A stretch of DNA of 64,000 nucleotides, taken from Bordetella parapertussis. Its GTDB lineage: Bacteria > Pseudomonadota > Gammaproteobacteria > Burkholderiales > Burkholderiaceae_B. Both the position numbers and the translations under genes were made by a program. Below the pieces are notes generated by a model. The model made no database searches. It worked only from the letters and a program-made list of their open reading frames with translations, and was not told the DNA's origin. Of the stretch, positions 43,777 through 52,960 are shown piece after piece. The DNA is taken from positions 1-64,000 of the forward strand of contig CAMBFI010000013.1 in the NCBI GenBank assembly GCA_945865935.1. The letters run 5' to 3'. Each line of letters opens with the position of its first letter. The first letter of the stretch is position 1.

Positions 43777-46569
43777 ATGAATCAATCTCTGATTTCTCAC
43801 GCCCTACCCTGGTCCGGGGTGTTACGCCGCCTTACCCAGGCAAAACCTGAGTTTGCGGACTGGCTAGATCAGTCTTGTCATGAGCCCATCACCGCAGTGC
43901 GCATCGAAACTTGGTTCAACGAACTGGCGGGGCCTCGTTCCCAGAACTTGGCCCTTGACCCGACGACGTGCCGCAAGGTGCTCAGACAGTTGCGTCAACG
44001 CACTTTTTATCTGAGCATGATCAGAGATCTGGGCGGTGTCGCTCCGCTCGAGGAAGTCGTTGGCGCAATGACAAAACTGGCGGATTGGTCCGTCGAGCAA
44101 GCATACCGAAGCGTCATCTCAGATATGGCGTCTACGCATGGCATCCCCCGAGACTCGGCCACTGGACGTCCTCAGGAAATGCTGATCATCGGCATGGGAA
44201 AACTTGGGGGTTGTGAACTGAACGTATCGTCCGATATAGACCTCGTGATGTTGTACGGAGAGGAAGGCGAGACCGATGGCCCACGGGCGATTAGCCATCA
44301 CGAGTTCTATGGTCGACTGACCCAGCGAATGATGCCACTCCTTTCCGAGTTGGATGCGGATGGCCAAGTGTTTCGCACCGATCTGCGGCTGCGACCCGAT
44401 GGCGACTCCGGCCCCTTAGCGTGGAGTCTGGATGCCTTTGAGCAATATCTGTTTACGCAAGGTCGTGAGTGGGAGCGCTATGCTTGGCTCAAAGCACGCT
44501 CCATGCCCGCCCAAGCTTTTAAGGATAGTGATTCGAGACTAAATCTGCAGCATCTGGAAAGCATGCGCGTTCCCTTTGTCTATCGAAAGTATTTTGACTT
44601 TGATGCGCTGGCAGCGCTTCGGTCGCTGCGAGAAAGAATCCGCCAGGATTGGCAGCGCAAAGCTTTAGCCCGCCCAGGTGTCGATTCACGCCTGAATATC
44701 AAGCTTGGAGAAGGTGGTATTCGTGAGATCGAGTTCGTGGTTCAGCTATCCCAGTTGATCCGTGGCGGCCGAATGCCGGCTCTGCAGCAGCGAGGTCTGC
44801 TCGAGGCCTTGCAAGCGCAGCGCCGGGCGGGGATTCTGCCCGCGCTCACAGCAAGCAGGCTAGCCGAAGCATATGTTTTTCTTCGACGCACGGAGCACGC
44901 GCTGCAGTATGCCGAAGACGCCCAAACCCATCTTCTGCCCAATGACGCGTCCCGCATGGCAGAGCTCGCACATGCCATGCGCATGTCTGTTGCTGAATTC
45001 ACGCAGACTCTTGAGCAAAACCGAGAGTTCGTTGCGTACACCTTTAGAGATGCATTCCGACTCGCAGGACTCGGCGAGGACCCCGCGCAACCTAAAACCA
45101 CATCCGAAACACCTCGCACACCTGAAAGCGACACCACTCAAGCGCTCTCCAAACTGGAAATAAGCCTAGCGGCTTTCGCAGAGGATGCGGGTGCCCTCAC
45201 AAAACGCGTCGAATCCTTTCTTGACGGCAACAGGATTCGATCGGCGTCTGCATCTAGCAAAGCGCGAATCGACACACTATTACCCATCGCTCTGGATGCA
45301 GCGAAGCAAACAGGGCAACCCATGACGGCAGCCTTGCGTATGCTCGACTTGATCGAACAAGTCACGCAACGTAGCGCCTATCTAGCCTTACTGGCTGAAT
45401 ACCCCGAAACCCTTGCACGCATCGCACGCATGATGGCCGCCAGCCCTTGGGCTGCACAATACCTGATCCAAAACCCTGTTGTTCTTGATAGCTTGATCAC
45501 TTGGCATACTTTGATGACGCCTATCAATTACGAGCAAGCGAGCGCTTCAATGCGGGCCGATCTTGACGCGTGCGTGTTACCAGATGGCACCTCCGATGTT
45601 GAGCAGCAGATGAATCTGATGCGGGATACGCAACGGCAACTAAGTTTTCAGCTACTCGCACAGGATTTAGAAGGTGCACTGTCGGTAGAGAGCCTTGCAG
45701 ATCAGCTATCTGCCTTAGCTGATCTGTTTCTGAATGAGACGCTGGCGCGCGTTTGGCCATTAGTATGTAAACCTGACGAGGGGCAGCCCTGCCCGACCTT
45801 GCGCTTAGCCATCATTGCGTACGGTCGGCTCGGGGGTAAGGAACTCGGCTATTCCTCGGACTTAGACCTTGTCTATCTGTATGATGACCCGCGCGAAGAC
45901 GCCGCAGAAATCTATGCCAAGCTCGCACGACGCATGACGTCCTGGTTATCGACCATGACGTCATCGGGACGACTGTATGACATCGATCTGCGCTTACGAC
46001 CAGACGGGGACGCGGGACTACTTGCGGTATCGGTCGAAGCCTTTCGAAACTATCAGCGAGAACACGCTTGGCCTTGGGAACACCAAGCCCTTACCCGTGC
46101 GCGTTATGCCGCAGGTGATCTCGCAGTCGGGGCGGCGTTCGAGTCTATCCGACGCGAGGTTATGACCGCCACGCGGGATTCTGTCGCCTTGATCTCAGAA
46201 GTGAGAAAAATGCGTGAAAAAATGACCGCAGGCCATCCCAATCAAAGTACAGATTTTGACTTGAAACACGATGCAGGCGGTATGGTCGATCTAGAGTTTG
46301 TGACGCAGTACTTGGTCTTGACGCATAGCAAAGATCATCCAGAACTCATCGGTAACCTTGGCAATATCGCATTGCTCAAGCTCGCTGGCGACGCTGGTCT
46401 GATCAATCCAGCGCTTGCTGGGCGGGCCGCCGACGCTTACCGCGAGCTTCGCAGAAGACAGCATGAGGTGAGACTGCAAGGAGCGGACCGCCCGCGTGTA
46501 CCTCCAACAGAGCTGCGAGAGGCTCGATCTGCGGTGCGAGCCCTTTGGCAGGAGGTTTTGGGGGAATAG
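43777..46569 (+). CDS. glnE: Glutamine synthetase adenylyltransferase/deadenylyltransferase
   Basis: Adds and removes AMP on glutamine synthetase under control of PII proteins. The 930-residue protein has two nucleotidyltransferase domains: the N-terminal deadenylylase with [18 protein letters not shown] and the C-terminal adenylylase with [18 protein letters not shown], each followed by LRLRPDGD. The ATG at 43777 is chosen over an upstream in-frame start with no family match. Its presence fits nitrogen control by the Ntr system. Confidence 0.97.
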   Translation: MNQSLISHALPWSGVLRRLTQAKPEFADWLDQSCHEPITAVRIETWFNELAGPRSQNLALDPTTCRKVLRQLRQRTFYLSMIRDLGGVAPLEEVVGAMTKLADWSVEQAYRSVISDMASTHGIPRDSATGRPQEMLIIGMGKLGGCELNVSSDIDLVMLYGEEGETDGPRAISHHEFYGRLTQRMMPLLSELDADGQVFRTDLRLRPDGDSGPLAWSLDAFEQYLFTQGREWERYAWLKARSMPAQAFKDSDSRLNLQHLESMRVPFVYRKYFDFDALAALRSLRERIRQDWQRKALARPGVDSRLNIKLGEGGIREIEFVVQLSQLIRGGRMPALQQRGLLEALQAQRRAGILPALTASRLAEAYVFLRRTEHALQYAEDAQTHLLPNDASRMAELAHAMRMSVAEFTQTLEQNREFVAYTFRDAFRLAGLGEDPAQPKTTSETPRTPESDTTQALSKLEISLAAFAEDAGALTKRVESFLDGNRIRSASASSKARIDTLLPIALDAAKQTGQPMTAALRMLDLIEQVTQRSAYLALLAEYPETLARIARMMAASPWAAQYLIQNPVVLDSLITWHTLMTPINYEQASASMRADLDACVLPDGTSDVEQQMNLMRDTQRQLSFQLLAQDLEGALSVESLADQLSALADLFLNETLARVWPLVCKPDEGQPCPTLRLAIIAYGRLGGKELGYSSDLDLVYLYDDPREDAAEIYAKLARRMTSWLSTMTSSGRLYDIDLRLRPDGDAGLLAVSVEAFRNYQREHAWPWEHQALTRARYAAGDLAVGAAFESIRREVMTATRDSVALISEVRKMREKMTAGHPNQSTDFDLKHDAGGMVDLEFVTQYLVLTHSKDHPELIGNLGNIALLKLAGDAGLINPALAGRAADAYRELRRRQHEVRLQGADRPRVPPTELREARSAVRALWQEVLGE

Positions 46570-46577
46570 CGTTTAAA

Positions 46578-47342
46578 ATGGGTACGCTTAGCGCGCCTGA
46601 TTCGGATGCGACACACCTCAGACACTCTACCCTACAGCCGGCTCCTATCGTGAAAGAACCCTTACGTCCCACCCTAGCCCTCCCAGAAGGCAAAACCAAG
46701 GTTCTCCTGCACTCCTGCTGCGCACCCTGTTCAGGTGAAGTGATGGAAGCCATGCTTGTCGCGGGTATTGACTACGACATTTTCTTTTACAACCCCAATA
46801 TTCACCCTGTTAAAGAATACGAAATTCGAAAAAACGAAAATATTCGTTTTGCTGAAAAACATGGCATTGGCTTTATCGATGCAGACTACGACGTCGACAA
46901 CTGGTTTGAGCGCATAAAGGGTTTAGAGAATGCGCCAGAACGCGGCGAACGCTGTACACAATGCTTTGATATGCGCTTCGAACGTACCGCGTTGTACGCG
47001 CATGAACATGGTTACGACACGATCACCAGTTCTTTAGGAATTTCTCGCTGGAAAGACATGCAGCAAATCAATGGCTGCGGTGAACGCGCAGCTGCTCGTT
47101 ACGACAATCTGAGCTATTGGACCTATAACTGGCGCAAACACGGCGGCTCAGCACGCATGATTGAGCTCAGTAAACGCGAAGAGTTTTATCAGCAGGAATA
47201 CTGTGGCTGTGTGTATTCGCTACGCGATACGAACCGCCATCGTCGGTCGCAAGGACGCGAACGCATTGCAATGGGTGTGAAGTTCTATGGCCGAGAAGAT
47301 ATCCAAGCGCTCGCAGAACCTAAGACTGAGCAGTCCGAGTAG
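46578..47342 (+). CDS. queH: Epoxyqueuosine reductase QueH
   Basis: Last step of queuosine tRNA modification; QueH is a non-homologous replacement of QueG. The 254-residue protein has the N-terminal cluster SCCAPCSG (C47, C48, C51), then CTQC in the middle and YCGC near the end, the cysteine pattern that binds its iron-sulfur cluster and metal. It also has [10 protein letters not shown] and YWTYNWR segments typical of DUF208/QueH. It starts 8 bp after glnE and its 3' end overlaps the convergent deacetylase gene by 23 bp. Confidence 0.9.
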   Translation: MGTLSAPDSDATHLRHSTLQPAPIVKEPLRPTLALPEGKTKVLLHSCCAPCSGEVMEAMLVAGIDYDIFFYNPNIHPVKEYEIRKNENIRFAEKHGIGFIDADYDVDNWFERIKGLENAPERGERCTQCFDMRFERTALYAHEHGYDTITSSLGISRWKDMQQINGCGERAAARYDNLSYWTYNWRKHGGSARMIELSKREEFYQQEYCGCVYSLRDTNRHRRSQGRERIAMGVKFYGREDIQALAEPKTEQSE

Positions 47343-48150
47343 ACAAGCGCGTAATCCGTAGGTTGTAGCGAGCGAGTAAGGCTAGGAAATCGTCGCTATC
47401 AAGCACTTGGAATTCCCGCATGCGATCTTGACCGAAAGCCAGAGCCGCACTTGCGCTCTTGGCAGGGTGCGTCATCAACACCGTCCAGGCGCATGCCTGA
47501 TGCAACCACTGATCTAACATCCAGGCGTAATCAGGATGCGGCCGTGAAAAATCGTAGGCACCTGCAAAACCATTGTTTTGCGCAGCGCCGATGCGTTGTG
47601 CCAAGGCGGAAAAGGCACGTGCACCCAACGCCCCGATGACATGCGCCTTGATACGTTGCATCCATGGCAAAGAGGAGGACAAGTGCGTCGGGCGCGTGTC
47701 ACGTAACCAAGGTAAGCGGCCTGGGTAACGTTTACGCAACGCCTCGACGAGTTGCTCACGAATCACAGGCAGCTGATGAACATGGAGATGCCCGTCAACA
47801 AAGTCTGGCGCGCGGTTTAAATGTGCATGAAACAAATCAAGCTGCTGGTCTATCTGTGCCCGTACCGCGTGAGCAGACAGGCGTCCGGTATATGCAGAAG
47901 CGACAAGCGCTCCGAGGGATCGATAGGTGCCTGGCGGGCCGAGGTTTTCGGTAAAGTTCAGGTGCAAGCCCACATCGATAGGCAAAGCCTTGAGCGCTGA
48001 GGCAGATTGCACAAAGCCCGGAGCTGTTACAAGACACCCGGTCGCACTGAGGCGCCCTTTGCTCGCGAGCTCCACGATCGCAGCATCTACCCCAGACTCT
48101 AGACCGTAATCGTCTGCGCACACCACAATCGGTGTCGTCGCACTGCTCAT
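47320..48150 (-). CDS. YdjC/ChbG-fold carbohydrate deacetylase (NaxD/HpnK-like)
   Basis: Metal-dependent deacetylase of the YdjC superfamily, which includes ChbG, the hopanoid protein HpnK, and NaxD, which deacetylates undecaprenyl-phosphate-N-acetylhexosamine. The 276-residue protein has the metal motif ADDYG (12-16), GLHLNFTE with H63, and GHLHVHQ with H121, H123 and H125. Its ATG overlaps the stop of the glycosyltransferase gene (ATGA), so the two are translated together. With an ArnC/GtrB-like partner rather than an HpnI-like one, a lipid-linked aminosugar product is more likely than a hopanoid. Confidence 0.8.
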   Translation of the reverse strand: MSSATTPIVVCADDYGLESGVDAAIVELASKGRLSATGCLVTAPGFVQSASALKALPIDVGLHLNFTENLGPPGTYRSLGALVASAYTGRLSAHAVRAQIDQQLDLFHAHLNRAPDFVDGHLHVHQLPVIREQLVEALRKRYPGRLPWLRDTRPTHLSSSLPWMQRIKAHVIGALGARAFSALAQRIGAAQNNGFAGAYDFSRPHPDYAWMLDQWLHQACAWTVLMTHPAKSASAALAFGQDRMREFQVLDSDDFLALLARYNLRITRLSTRTAQS

Positions 48151-49187
48151 TCGTGTGGTGGGACGCGGCTAGGTTGCGCGCCCTGCAGATAAGGTCGCCC
48201 CTGCGTTTGCCGCACAAGATATAACGGACGTCCCTTGACCTCATCAAAGATCCCAGCGATGTACTCTCCAACGATACCGAGAGAGATCAGATTGATACCG
48301 GAAAAAAACAAAAGAATCGTGACGATCGTCGGCCAACCATCGACGGGATTGGCAAATAATAAATACTCAATGACGATATATAGCCCATAGGCAAACGAAC
48401 AAATCGACACGAGAAAGCCGAACAAGCTGACTGCCCGCAGTGGCCACGTTGTAAACGCAGTTAAACCCGTGAGGGCCAAGCGTAATAGCTTAAAAGTGCT
48501 GAATCGAGATTCTCCGTGTTGACGAGCGTCTGGCACGTACTCGATTGGCTCAGCCTCAAATCCAACCCAGGCATACAACCCTTTCATGAAACGGTTTCGC
48601 TCTGGCAAGCGCAACAGCGCATCAACGACGCGGCGATCCATCAAACGAAAATCCCCCGCGTGCGGCGGCACGCGAACGCCGCGGGCACCGGTTAGCAGGG
48701 AATAAAACACCCGCGTACCGAAACGCTTGGTGAAACTTTCATCATCACGATTTGCACGCACGGCGTACACCATGTCGACACCGACCGCCCATCGCTCGAT
48801 CATCTTGGTCAAGAGCTCAGGTGGATGTTGCAGATCCGCATCAAGGATCACAACGACGTCACCGATGGCCGCTTCGATACCGGCAGTGATCGCGGGCTCT
48901 TTCCCGAAATTACGCGATAACTGCACATAGCGAAAACCTGGGTTTGCAGCCCACGCACTCATCAGTGCAGCCGTATTGTCTCGACTACCGTCGTCGACCA
49001 CGACGATCTCCCAGCTCGCGCCCGTTTGTGCCAAAACCGCCTGCAGCCTTGGTAACAAAACGCCCAAGTTTGCAGCTTCGTTGTAGGCGGGCACAACACA
49101 ACTGATGGTGGCGGACGCGACCTCACGCGCCGACTGCACTCGGGGCACAGCAGACGAGGAAGAAACAGACTGATCGGTTGGATTCAT
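48147..49187 (-). CDS. ArnC/GtrB-type polyprenyl-phosphate glycosyltransferase
   Basis: GT2-family enzyme that links a sugar to undecaprenyl phosphate at the inner membrane. The 346-residue protein has the GT-A start (ISCVVPAYNEAANL), the nucleotide-binding VVDDGSRDNT, the metal motif DADLQHPPE, the RFMKGLYAW and QHGESRFSTFK segments of ArnC/GtrB/DPM1 proteins, and two C-terminal membrane segments (VSLFGFLVSICSFAYGLYIVI and TIVTILLFFSGINLISLG). It overlaps the deacetylase gene by 4 bp, a pair like Francisella FlmF2-NaxD. The sugar itself cannot be read from sequence. Confidence 0.85.
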   Translation of the reverse strand: MNPTDQSVSSSSAVPRVQSAREVASATISCVVPAYNEAANLGVLLPRLQAVLAQTGASWEIVVVDDGSRDNTAALMSAWAANPGFRYVQLSRNFGKEPAITAGIEAAIGDVVVILDADLQHPPELLTKMIERWAVGVDMVYAVRANRDDESFTKRFGTRVFYSLLTGARGVRVPPHAGDFRLMDRRVVDALLRLPERNRFMKGLYAWVGFEAEPIEYVPDARQHGESRFSTFKLLRLALTGLTAFTTWPLRAVSLFGFLVSICSFAYGLYIVIEYLLFANPVDGWPTIVTILLFFSGINLISLGIVGEYIAGIFDEVKGRPLYLVRQTQGRPYLQGAQPSRVPPHE

Positions 49188-49193
49188 AGTGAT

Positions 49194-50063
49194 CTAGTGT
49201 TTTGCGCGATGAACCGCCAGACTGGCGCTAAAGATTGCACCTATCATCATAACCGCTCCGACCAAGGTTCGCGGACTAGGCACCTCGGCAAACAACATCC
49301 ACGCGAAAGCAATGGCGTACAGAGGCTCAGAAGCCACAACCAGTCCTGCGGTGCGCGCATGCAAAACGCGTAGGCTCGAAACAAACAGTAAGTGCGCGAT
49401 GCCGGTACAAACAATGCCGAGCGCCGCAATCAGGTACCACGCTGTCAGCGAAACATCTCGCAGCTCGAACAAAACCCACGGAGTTAACAATAGACACACC
49501 ACAGCATTCTGTAAGCCCGCGACGTGAAAAGCATTGACGCCGGACAGTGCGCGACGATTCATCACCGCCAGCACACCGAAGGAGGCTCCTGAGAGCAACC
49601 CCCACAACAATCCTTCGGTGCCGACGTTGCTCAGATCAAACGAAGGCGTAATCAACAGCAAACCTAAAGACACAACAAGCAGTCGTAACCACTCTGCCCT
49701 TTGAATACGCTCGCGCAAGACGGCCCATTCAATCAAGGTAATAAACGCTGGAAAACTCGCAAAACCCAGCGTCGCCACCGCGACCCCACCAAGCTTGACC
49801 GAAACAAAAAAACTCACCCAATGCAACGCGAGCATGCCCCCTGACCCAAGCAACGCCCAGCCACGCGTCTGCACAAAAGCTTGCTTAAATCCGCGCTCGC
49901 CCAGTGCGGCGCCCAGCACCGTTAACGTCAGCACCGCGAAGGCTGCACGACCCCAGGTAATGACTGCCGCGTTTGCATCAATGACCGCACCAAAAATTCC
50001 GGTCGCGCCAAATAGCACCGCGACAAGATGAATCGAAAACAGAGCCTGGCGCCGAGTGAGCAA
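49194..50063 (-). CDS. EamA/DMT-family transporter
   Basis: Probable metabolite exporter of the drug/metabolite transporter superfamily. The 289-residue protein has about ten membrane segments in two EamA repeats (first from LFSIHLVAVLFGATGIFGAVI, second from LLWGLLSGASFGVLAVMNRR). It starts with TTG; no nearby in-frame ATG was found. It begins 16 bp after the racemase stop and ends 6 bp before the glycosyltransferase, so it may share a transcript with either. Substrate unknown. Confidence 0.8.
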   Translation of the reverse strand: MLTRRQALFSIHLVAVLFGATGIFGAVIDANAAVITWGRAAFAVLTLTVLGAALGERGFKQAFVQTRGWALLGSGGMLALHWVSFFVSVKLGGVAVATLGFASFPAFITLIEWAVLRERIQRAEWLRLLVVSLGLLLITPSFDLSNVGTEGLLWGLLSGASFGVLAVMNRRALSGVNAFHVAGLQNAVVCLLLTPWVLFELRDVSLTAWYLIAALGIVCTGIAHLLFVSSLRVLHARTAGLVVASEPLYAIAFAWMLFAEVPSPRTLVGAVMMIGAIFSASLAVHRAKH

Positions 50064-50079
50064 GAGGTCGTCTCTGCTC

Positions 50080-50832
50080 TCAGCGCTTGGGCCAGCCGAA
50101 CGGCGCTGCCCAGCCGGTATAGACTTTGGGCAATGGTGTCGCGTAGTCTCCGTGCTTGCTGGTGCCGAGCCTGAGCATCGCCAACGCCTCGGCGAACTTC
50201 ACCGCGACGGCTACCCCGTCAATGACAGGCACGCCTAGGCGTTCGGTTAAGGTCTGGCATAAGGTCGTCATGCCCGCACAACCCAGAACAATCGCACCGC
50301 TGCGATCACGGCTGAGCGCTTCGCGCGCTGTTTGTTCGATTTGATCAATGACGCCGCCACCCGCGTCCTCTAGGTCCAACACGGCAATATCCGTGCCGTG
50401 AACACCCCGGCAATGATGCTCAAAGCCATAACGCTGCACCAGCCTTTCGGCAATGATGCAGGTGCGGGTCATGGTCGTGACGACCGAGAAGCCGGTAGCG
50501 AGCATACTGGCAGCGTGAAACCCTGCCTCCGCGATACCTAGAACAGGTGCGCCCGTGATTTCCCGCGCGGCTTCTAGACCGGGGTCACCAAAACAGGCAA
50601 TGACCACGGCATCTGGTCTGGAATCGGCACCTGAATCTTGAGCCAGTCGAAGTTGCTCGGCCACCCCTGCGGCGGCGAAGGCCTCGTCATAGTGGCCTTC
50701 GATCGAAAGCGGTCCAAAACTTGGTTGCACCGCAACAATTTGCGTGCCTGGTGCAGCCACTGCCTGCGCACCCTGGGCGATAGCATGCGTCATCGGTGAA
50801 GAGGTATTAGGGTTTATGAGAAGTAGTTTCAT
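50080..50832 (-). CDS. Asp/Glu/hydantoin-type racemase
   Basis: Cofactor-independent racemase of the Asp/Glu family, nearest in pattern to hydantoin and allantoin racemases. The 250-residue protein starts MKLLLINPNTSSPMT, has the first catalytic cysteine in ACFGDPGL (about 82) and the second in LGCAGM (about 187). The ATG at 50832 is right for the family; the frame stays open upstream. It is divergent from the peptide-type ABC importer and its promoter region overlaps the NtrC-like sites. The substrate (hydantoin, allantoin or an amino acid) is not decided. Confidence 0.82.
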   Translation of the reverse strand: MKLLLINPNTSSPMTHAIAQGAQAVAAPGTQIVAVQPSFGPLSIEGHYDEAFAAAGVAEQLRLAQDSGADSRPDAVVIACFGDPGLEAAREITGAPVLGIAEAGFHAASMLATGFSVVTTMTRTCIIAERLVQRYGFEHHCRGVHGTDIAVLDLEDAGGGVIDQIEQTAREALSRDRSGAIVLGCAGMTTLCQTLTERLGVPVIDGVAVAVKFAEALAMLRLGTSKHGDYATPLPKVYTGWAAPFGWPKR

Positions 50833-50863
50833 ATGGATGGAATGGTTTACCTTACGCGTTGAG

Positions 50864-50869
50864 ATTGTA
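50864..50869 (-). promoter_or_regulatory. Possible racemase -10 box
   Basis: TACAAT on the minus strand, 32 bp before the racemase ATG; only a weak -35 (GCATTT/CATTTT) lies 16-17 bp upstream. The NtrC-like sites overlap or lie just upstream of this promoter. Confidence 0.35.
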
Positions 50870-50925
50870 TGCACTAGGTTGGATAAAAATGCATCAAAAT
50901 GGATCGCCTGCACCAAAGTAGTTCA
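50870..50925 (+). promoter_or_regulatory. Tandem NtrC-like enhancer sites
   Basis: Three copies resembling the NtrC site TGCACCAAAATGGTGCA lie 19-20 bp apart. By eye, 50909-50925 (TGCACCAAAGTAGTTCA) matches 14 of 17 positions, 50890-50906 (TGCATCAAAATGGATCG) 13 of 17, and 50870-50886 about 10 of 17. Their centres are about 120-160 bp upstream of the predicted start of the sigma-54 promoter, the usual distance for NtrC enhancers. The match was made by eye and not scored against a matrix. Confidence 0.6.
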
Positions 50926-50969
50926 AGCGTATCCCGTCAGACGGAACCTTGCACGCAATTCCCTTGGTA

Positions 50970-50988
50970 TCATATTTAGTACGTATGA
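50970..50988. promoter_or_regulatory. Inverted repeat TCATA-N9-TATGA
   Basis: TCATA and TATGA are separated by 9 bp, containing ATA-N9-TAT, the form of LysR-type sites such as that of Nac. It lies between the NtrC-like sites and the sigma-54 promoter. Arms are short, so chance is a real possibility. Confidence 0.25.
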
Positions 50989-51012
50989 CATCCGAGCCGC
51001 CTAAGTTCGGTT

Positions 51013-51028
51013 TGGCACGATTTTTGCT
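51013..51028 (+). promoter_or_regulatory. Sigma-54 promoter of the peptide importer operon
   Basis: TGGCAC-GATTT-TTGCT matches the sigma-54 consensus (TGGCAC-N5-TTGCW) at every defined base, with the GG and GC dinucleotides 10 bp apart. Transcription would start near 51039, leaving a leader of about 150 nt before the binding-protein gene. In the rest of this 355-bp gap (50833-51187) I see no gene. Confidence 0.85.
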
Positions 51029-51187
51029 TAGCATCTCAGGCCAGGCTGCTTGGGCTGATATCACTTGGACAATACAAGAAATCAGACCCCGTCAGCATAA
51101 AAGTATCAGATTTGGCTTTTTAAAGTTTGTTTTTTGTTGCACAACCTATTTATATCTAACCGCGTCAACCGTACTTCTGGAGAACTC

Positions 51188-52864
51188 ATGAAACAACCGG
51201 CATTGATATCCCGTTTAATGGGCAAGCCTTTGGGGCTTACCGTGCTCACCGCGGCACTTGCGATCGCCTCTGCGATGCCCGCCTCGGCGCAAGAAAAAGT
51301 CTTGCGTATCGGCATGACCGCAGCAGACATTCCACGCACGCTCGGTCAGCCTGACCAAGGCTTCGAGGGTAACCGGTTTACCGGCATCCCAATGTACGAT
51401 GCCCTGACACAATGGGACCTCTCCAAGTCGGACGTGCCCAGTACCGTGATTCCTGGCCTGGCCACTTCTTGGGCCGTCGACGCCAACGACAAGAAAAAAT
51501 GGGTTTTCAAGCTGCGCCCAGGCGTTAAGTTTCATGACGGCTCGGCCGTCAATGCCGATGCCATCGTCTGGAACGTACAAAAAGTTCTTGATAAAGATGC
51601 CCCACACTTTGACGCCTCACAAGTCGGTGTCACTGCCTCGCGTATGCCTACGCTGCGCAGCGCAAAGAAAATCGACGACCTGACAGTAGAGCTCACCACT
51701 AGCGAGCCAGATGCCTTCTTGCCGATTAACCTGACCAACTTGTTTATTGCATCGCCAGCGCACTGGAATGCAAAGCTCAAGGCGGTTCCTGCTTCGGTTG
51801 CAGCGCCTGCTGAACGCGCCAAGCAAGCCTGGGCGGCCTTCGCCGCCGACGCCTCGGGTAGCGGCCCATTCAAGATGGCTCGCTTCGTTCCACGCGAGCG
51901 CATGGAGATGGTGGCGAATAAAGACTATTGGGATGACAAACGCAAGCCTAAAATAGACCGCGTGGTGTTGTTGCCCATTCCTGAAGCGAACGCCCGTACG
52001 GCAGCACTGCTGTCTGGTCAAGTGGACTGGATCGAAGCGCCTGCACCGGATGCCTTACCCCAGATCAAACAACGTGGCTTCAATATCTACAGCAACCCAC
52101 AGCCACACGTCTGGCCCTGGCAGTTGTCTTTTGCTGACGGCTCACCATGGGTTGACAAGCGCGTGCGTCAAGCGGCGAACCTTTGCGTCGATCGCGAAGG
52201 TCTGAAGACACTACTCGGCGGTTTGATGGGTATTCCAAAGGGCACCATGGCACCAGGACATCCTTGGTTTGGTTCGCCTTCGTTTGACATCAAGTACGAC
52301 GTAGCCGCTTCACAGAAGCTGATGACTGAAGCAGGCTTCTCTGCTGCCAAGCCCTTGAAAGTCAAGATTCAGATCTCGGCTTCCGGTTCAGGCCAGATGC
52401 AGCCTCTGCCCATGAACGAATTCGTTCAACAGTCGCTCAAGAAGTGCTTCTTTGATGTTGCGTTTGACGTGATCGAGTGGAACACACTCTTCACAAACTG
52501 GCGCAAGGGAGCAAAAGATCCTTCTGCAAACGGTGCAACGGCAACGAACGTCAGCTTCTCGGCGATGGATCCATTCTTTGGCATGGTTCGTTTCAGCAGC
52601 CAGGGTACCTTCCCACCTGTGTCAAACAACTGGGGCTACTATGCCAGCCCAGAAGTTGAGGCTTTAGTGGTGGCAGCCCGTACGACGTTTGACGACAAGC
52701 AACGTGACGCAGCGCTCGCTAAACTGCACACGCGTATTGTTGACGACGCACCGTTCGTCTGGATTGCGCATGACGTCGGTCCACGCGCCATGAGTAAGAA
52801 AGTGACAGGTGTCGTACAGCCACAAAACTGGTTTATCGATATTGCCACGATGAACTTGCAGTAA
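51188..52864 (+). CDS. Peptide-type ABC importer, substrate-binding protein (family 5)
   Basis: Periplasmic binding protein of the DppA/OppA group. The 558-residue protein has a signal peptide cut near residue 34 (MPASA|QE), then the family-5 fold with WVFKLRPGVKFHDGS, a hallmark of the group, and 'SGPFKMARFVPRERMEMVAN'. A good Shine-Dalgarno (TGGAGAA) precedes the ATG at 51188. The family takes up peptides but also nickel, heme precursors and other small compounds. The Ntr-type promoter suggests a nitrogen source. A hairpin follows the stop, which should raise its level above that of the permeases. Confidence 0.88.
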   Translation: MKQPALISRLMGKPLGLTVLTAALAIASAMPASAQEKVLRIGMTAADIPRTLGQPDQGFEGNRFTGIPMYDALTQWDLSKSDVPSTVIPGLATSWAVDANDKKKWVFKLRPGVKFHDGSAVNADAIVWNVQKVLDKDAPHFDASQVGVTASRMPTLRSAKKIDDLTVELTTSEPDAFLPINLTNLFIASPAHWNAKLKAVPASVAAPAERAKQAWAAFAADASGSGPFKMARFVPRERMEMVANKDYWDDKRKPKIDRVVLLPIPEANARTAALLSGQVDWIEAPAPDALPQIKQRGFNIYSNPQPHVWPWQLSFADGSPWVDKRVRQAANLCVDREGLKTLLGGLMGIPKGTMAPGHPWFGSPSFDIKYDVAASQKLMTEAGFSAAKPLKVKIQISASGSGQMQPLPMNEFVQQSLKKCFFDVAFDVIEWNTLFTNWRKGAKDPSANGATATNVSFSAMDPFFGMVRFSSQGTFPPVSNNWGYYASPEVEALVVAARTTFDDKQRDAALAKLHTRIVDDAPFVWIAHDVGPRAMSKKVTGVVQPQNWFIDIATMNLQ

Positions 52865-52872
52865 GTTATACG

Positions 52873-52908
52873 AAGCACGCCGTGCCTGTCGGTGCGGCGT
52901 GCTTTTTG
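52873..52908 (+). terminator. Hairpin/attenuator between binding protein and permease genes
   Basis: AAGCACGCCG and CGGCGTGCTT form a 10-bp stem with a 12-nt loop, followed by a short T-run (TTTTTG). It sits 9 bp after the binding-protein stop, inside the operon. Such structures commonly stop part of the transcription or protect the upstream mRNA, so the binding protein is made in excess. Confidence 0.75.
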
Positions 52909-52960
52909 TTGTTCAGATTCAATATCTATTCCGATTCAATTCTATTGAGACACACCTCTA

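Noticed and set aside
47320-49187. Hopanoid genes hpnI-hpnK
   Set aside because: The transferase has the ArnC/GtrB form with two C-terminal membrane segments, not the HpnI type, and no other hopanoid gene is near.
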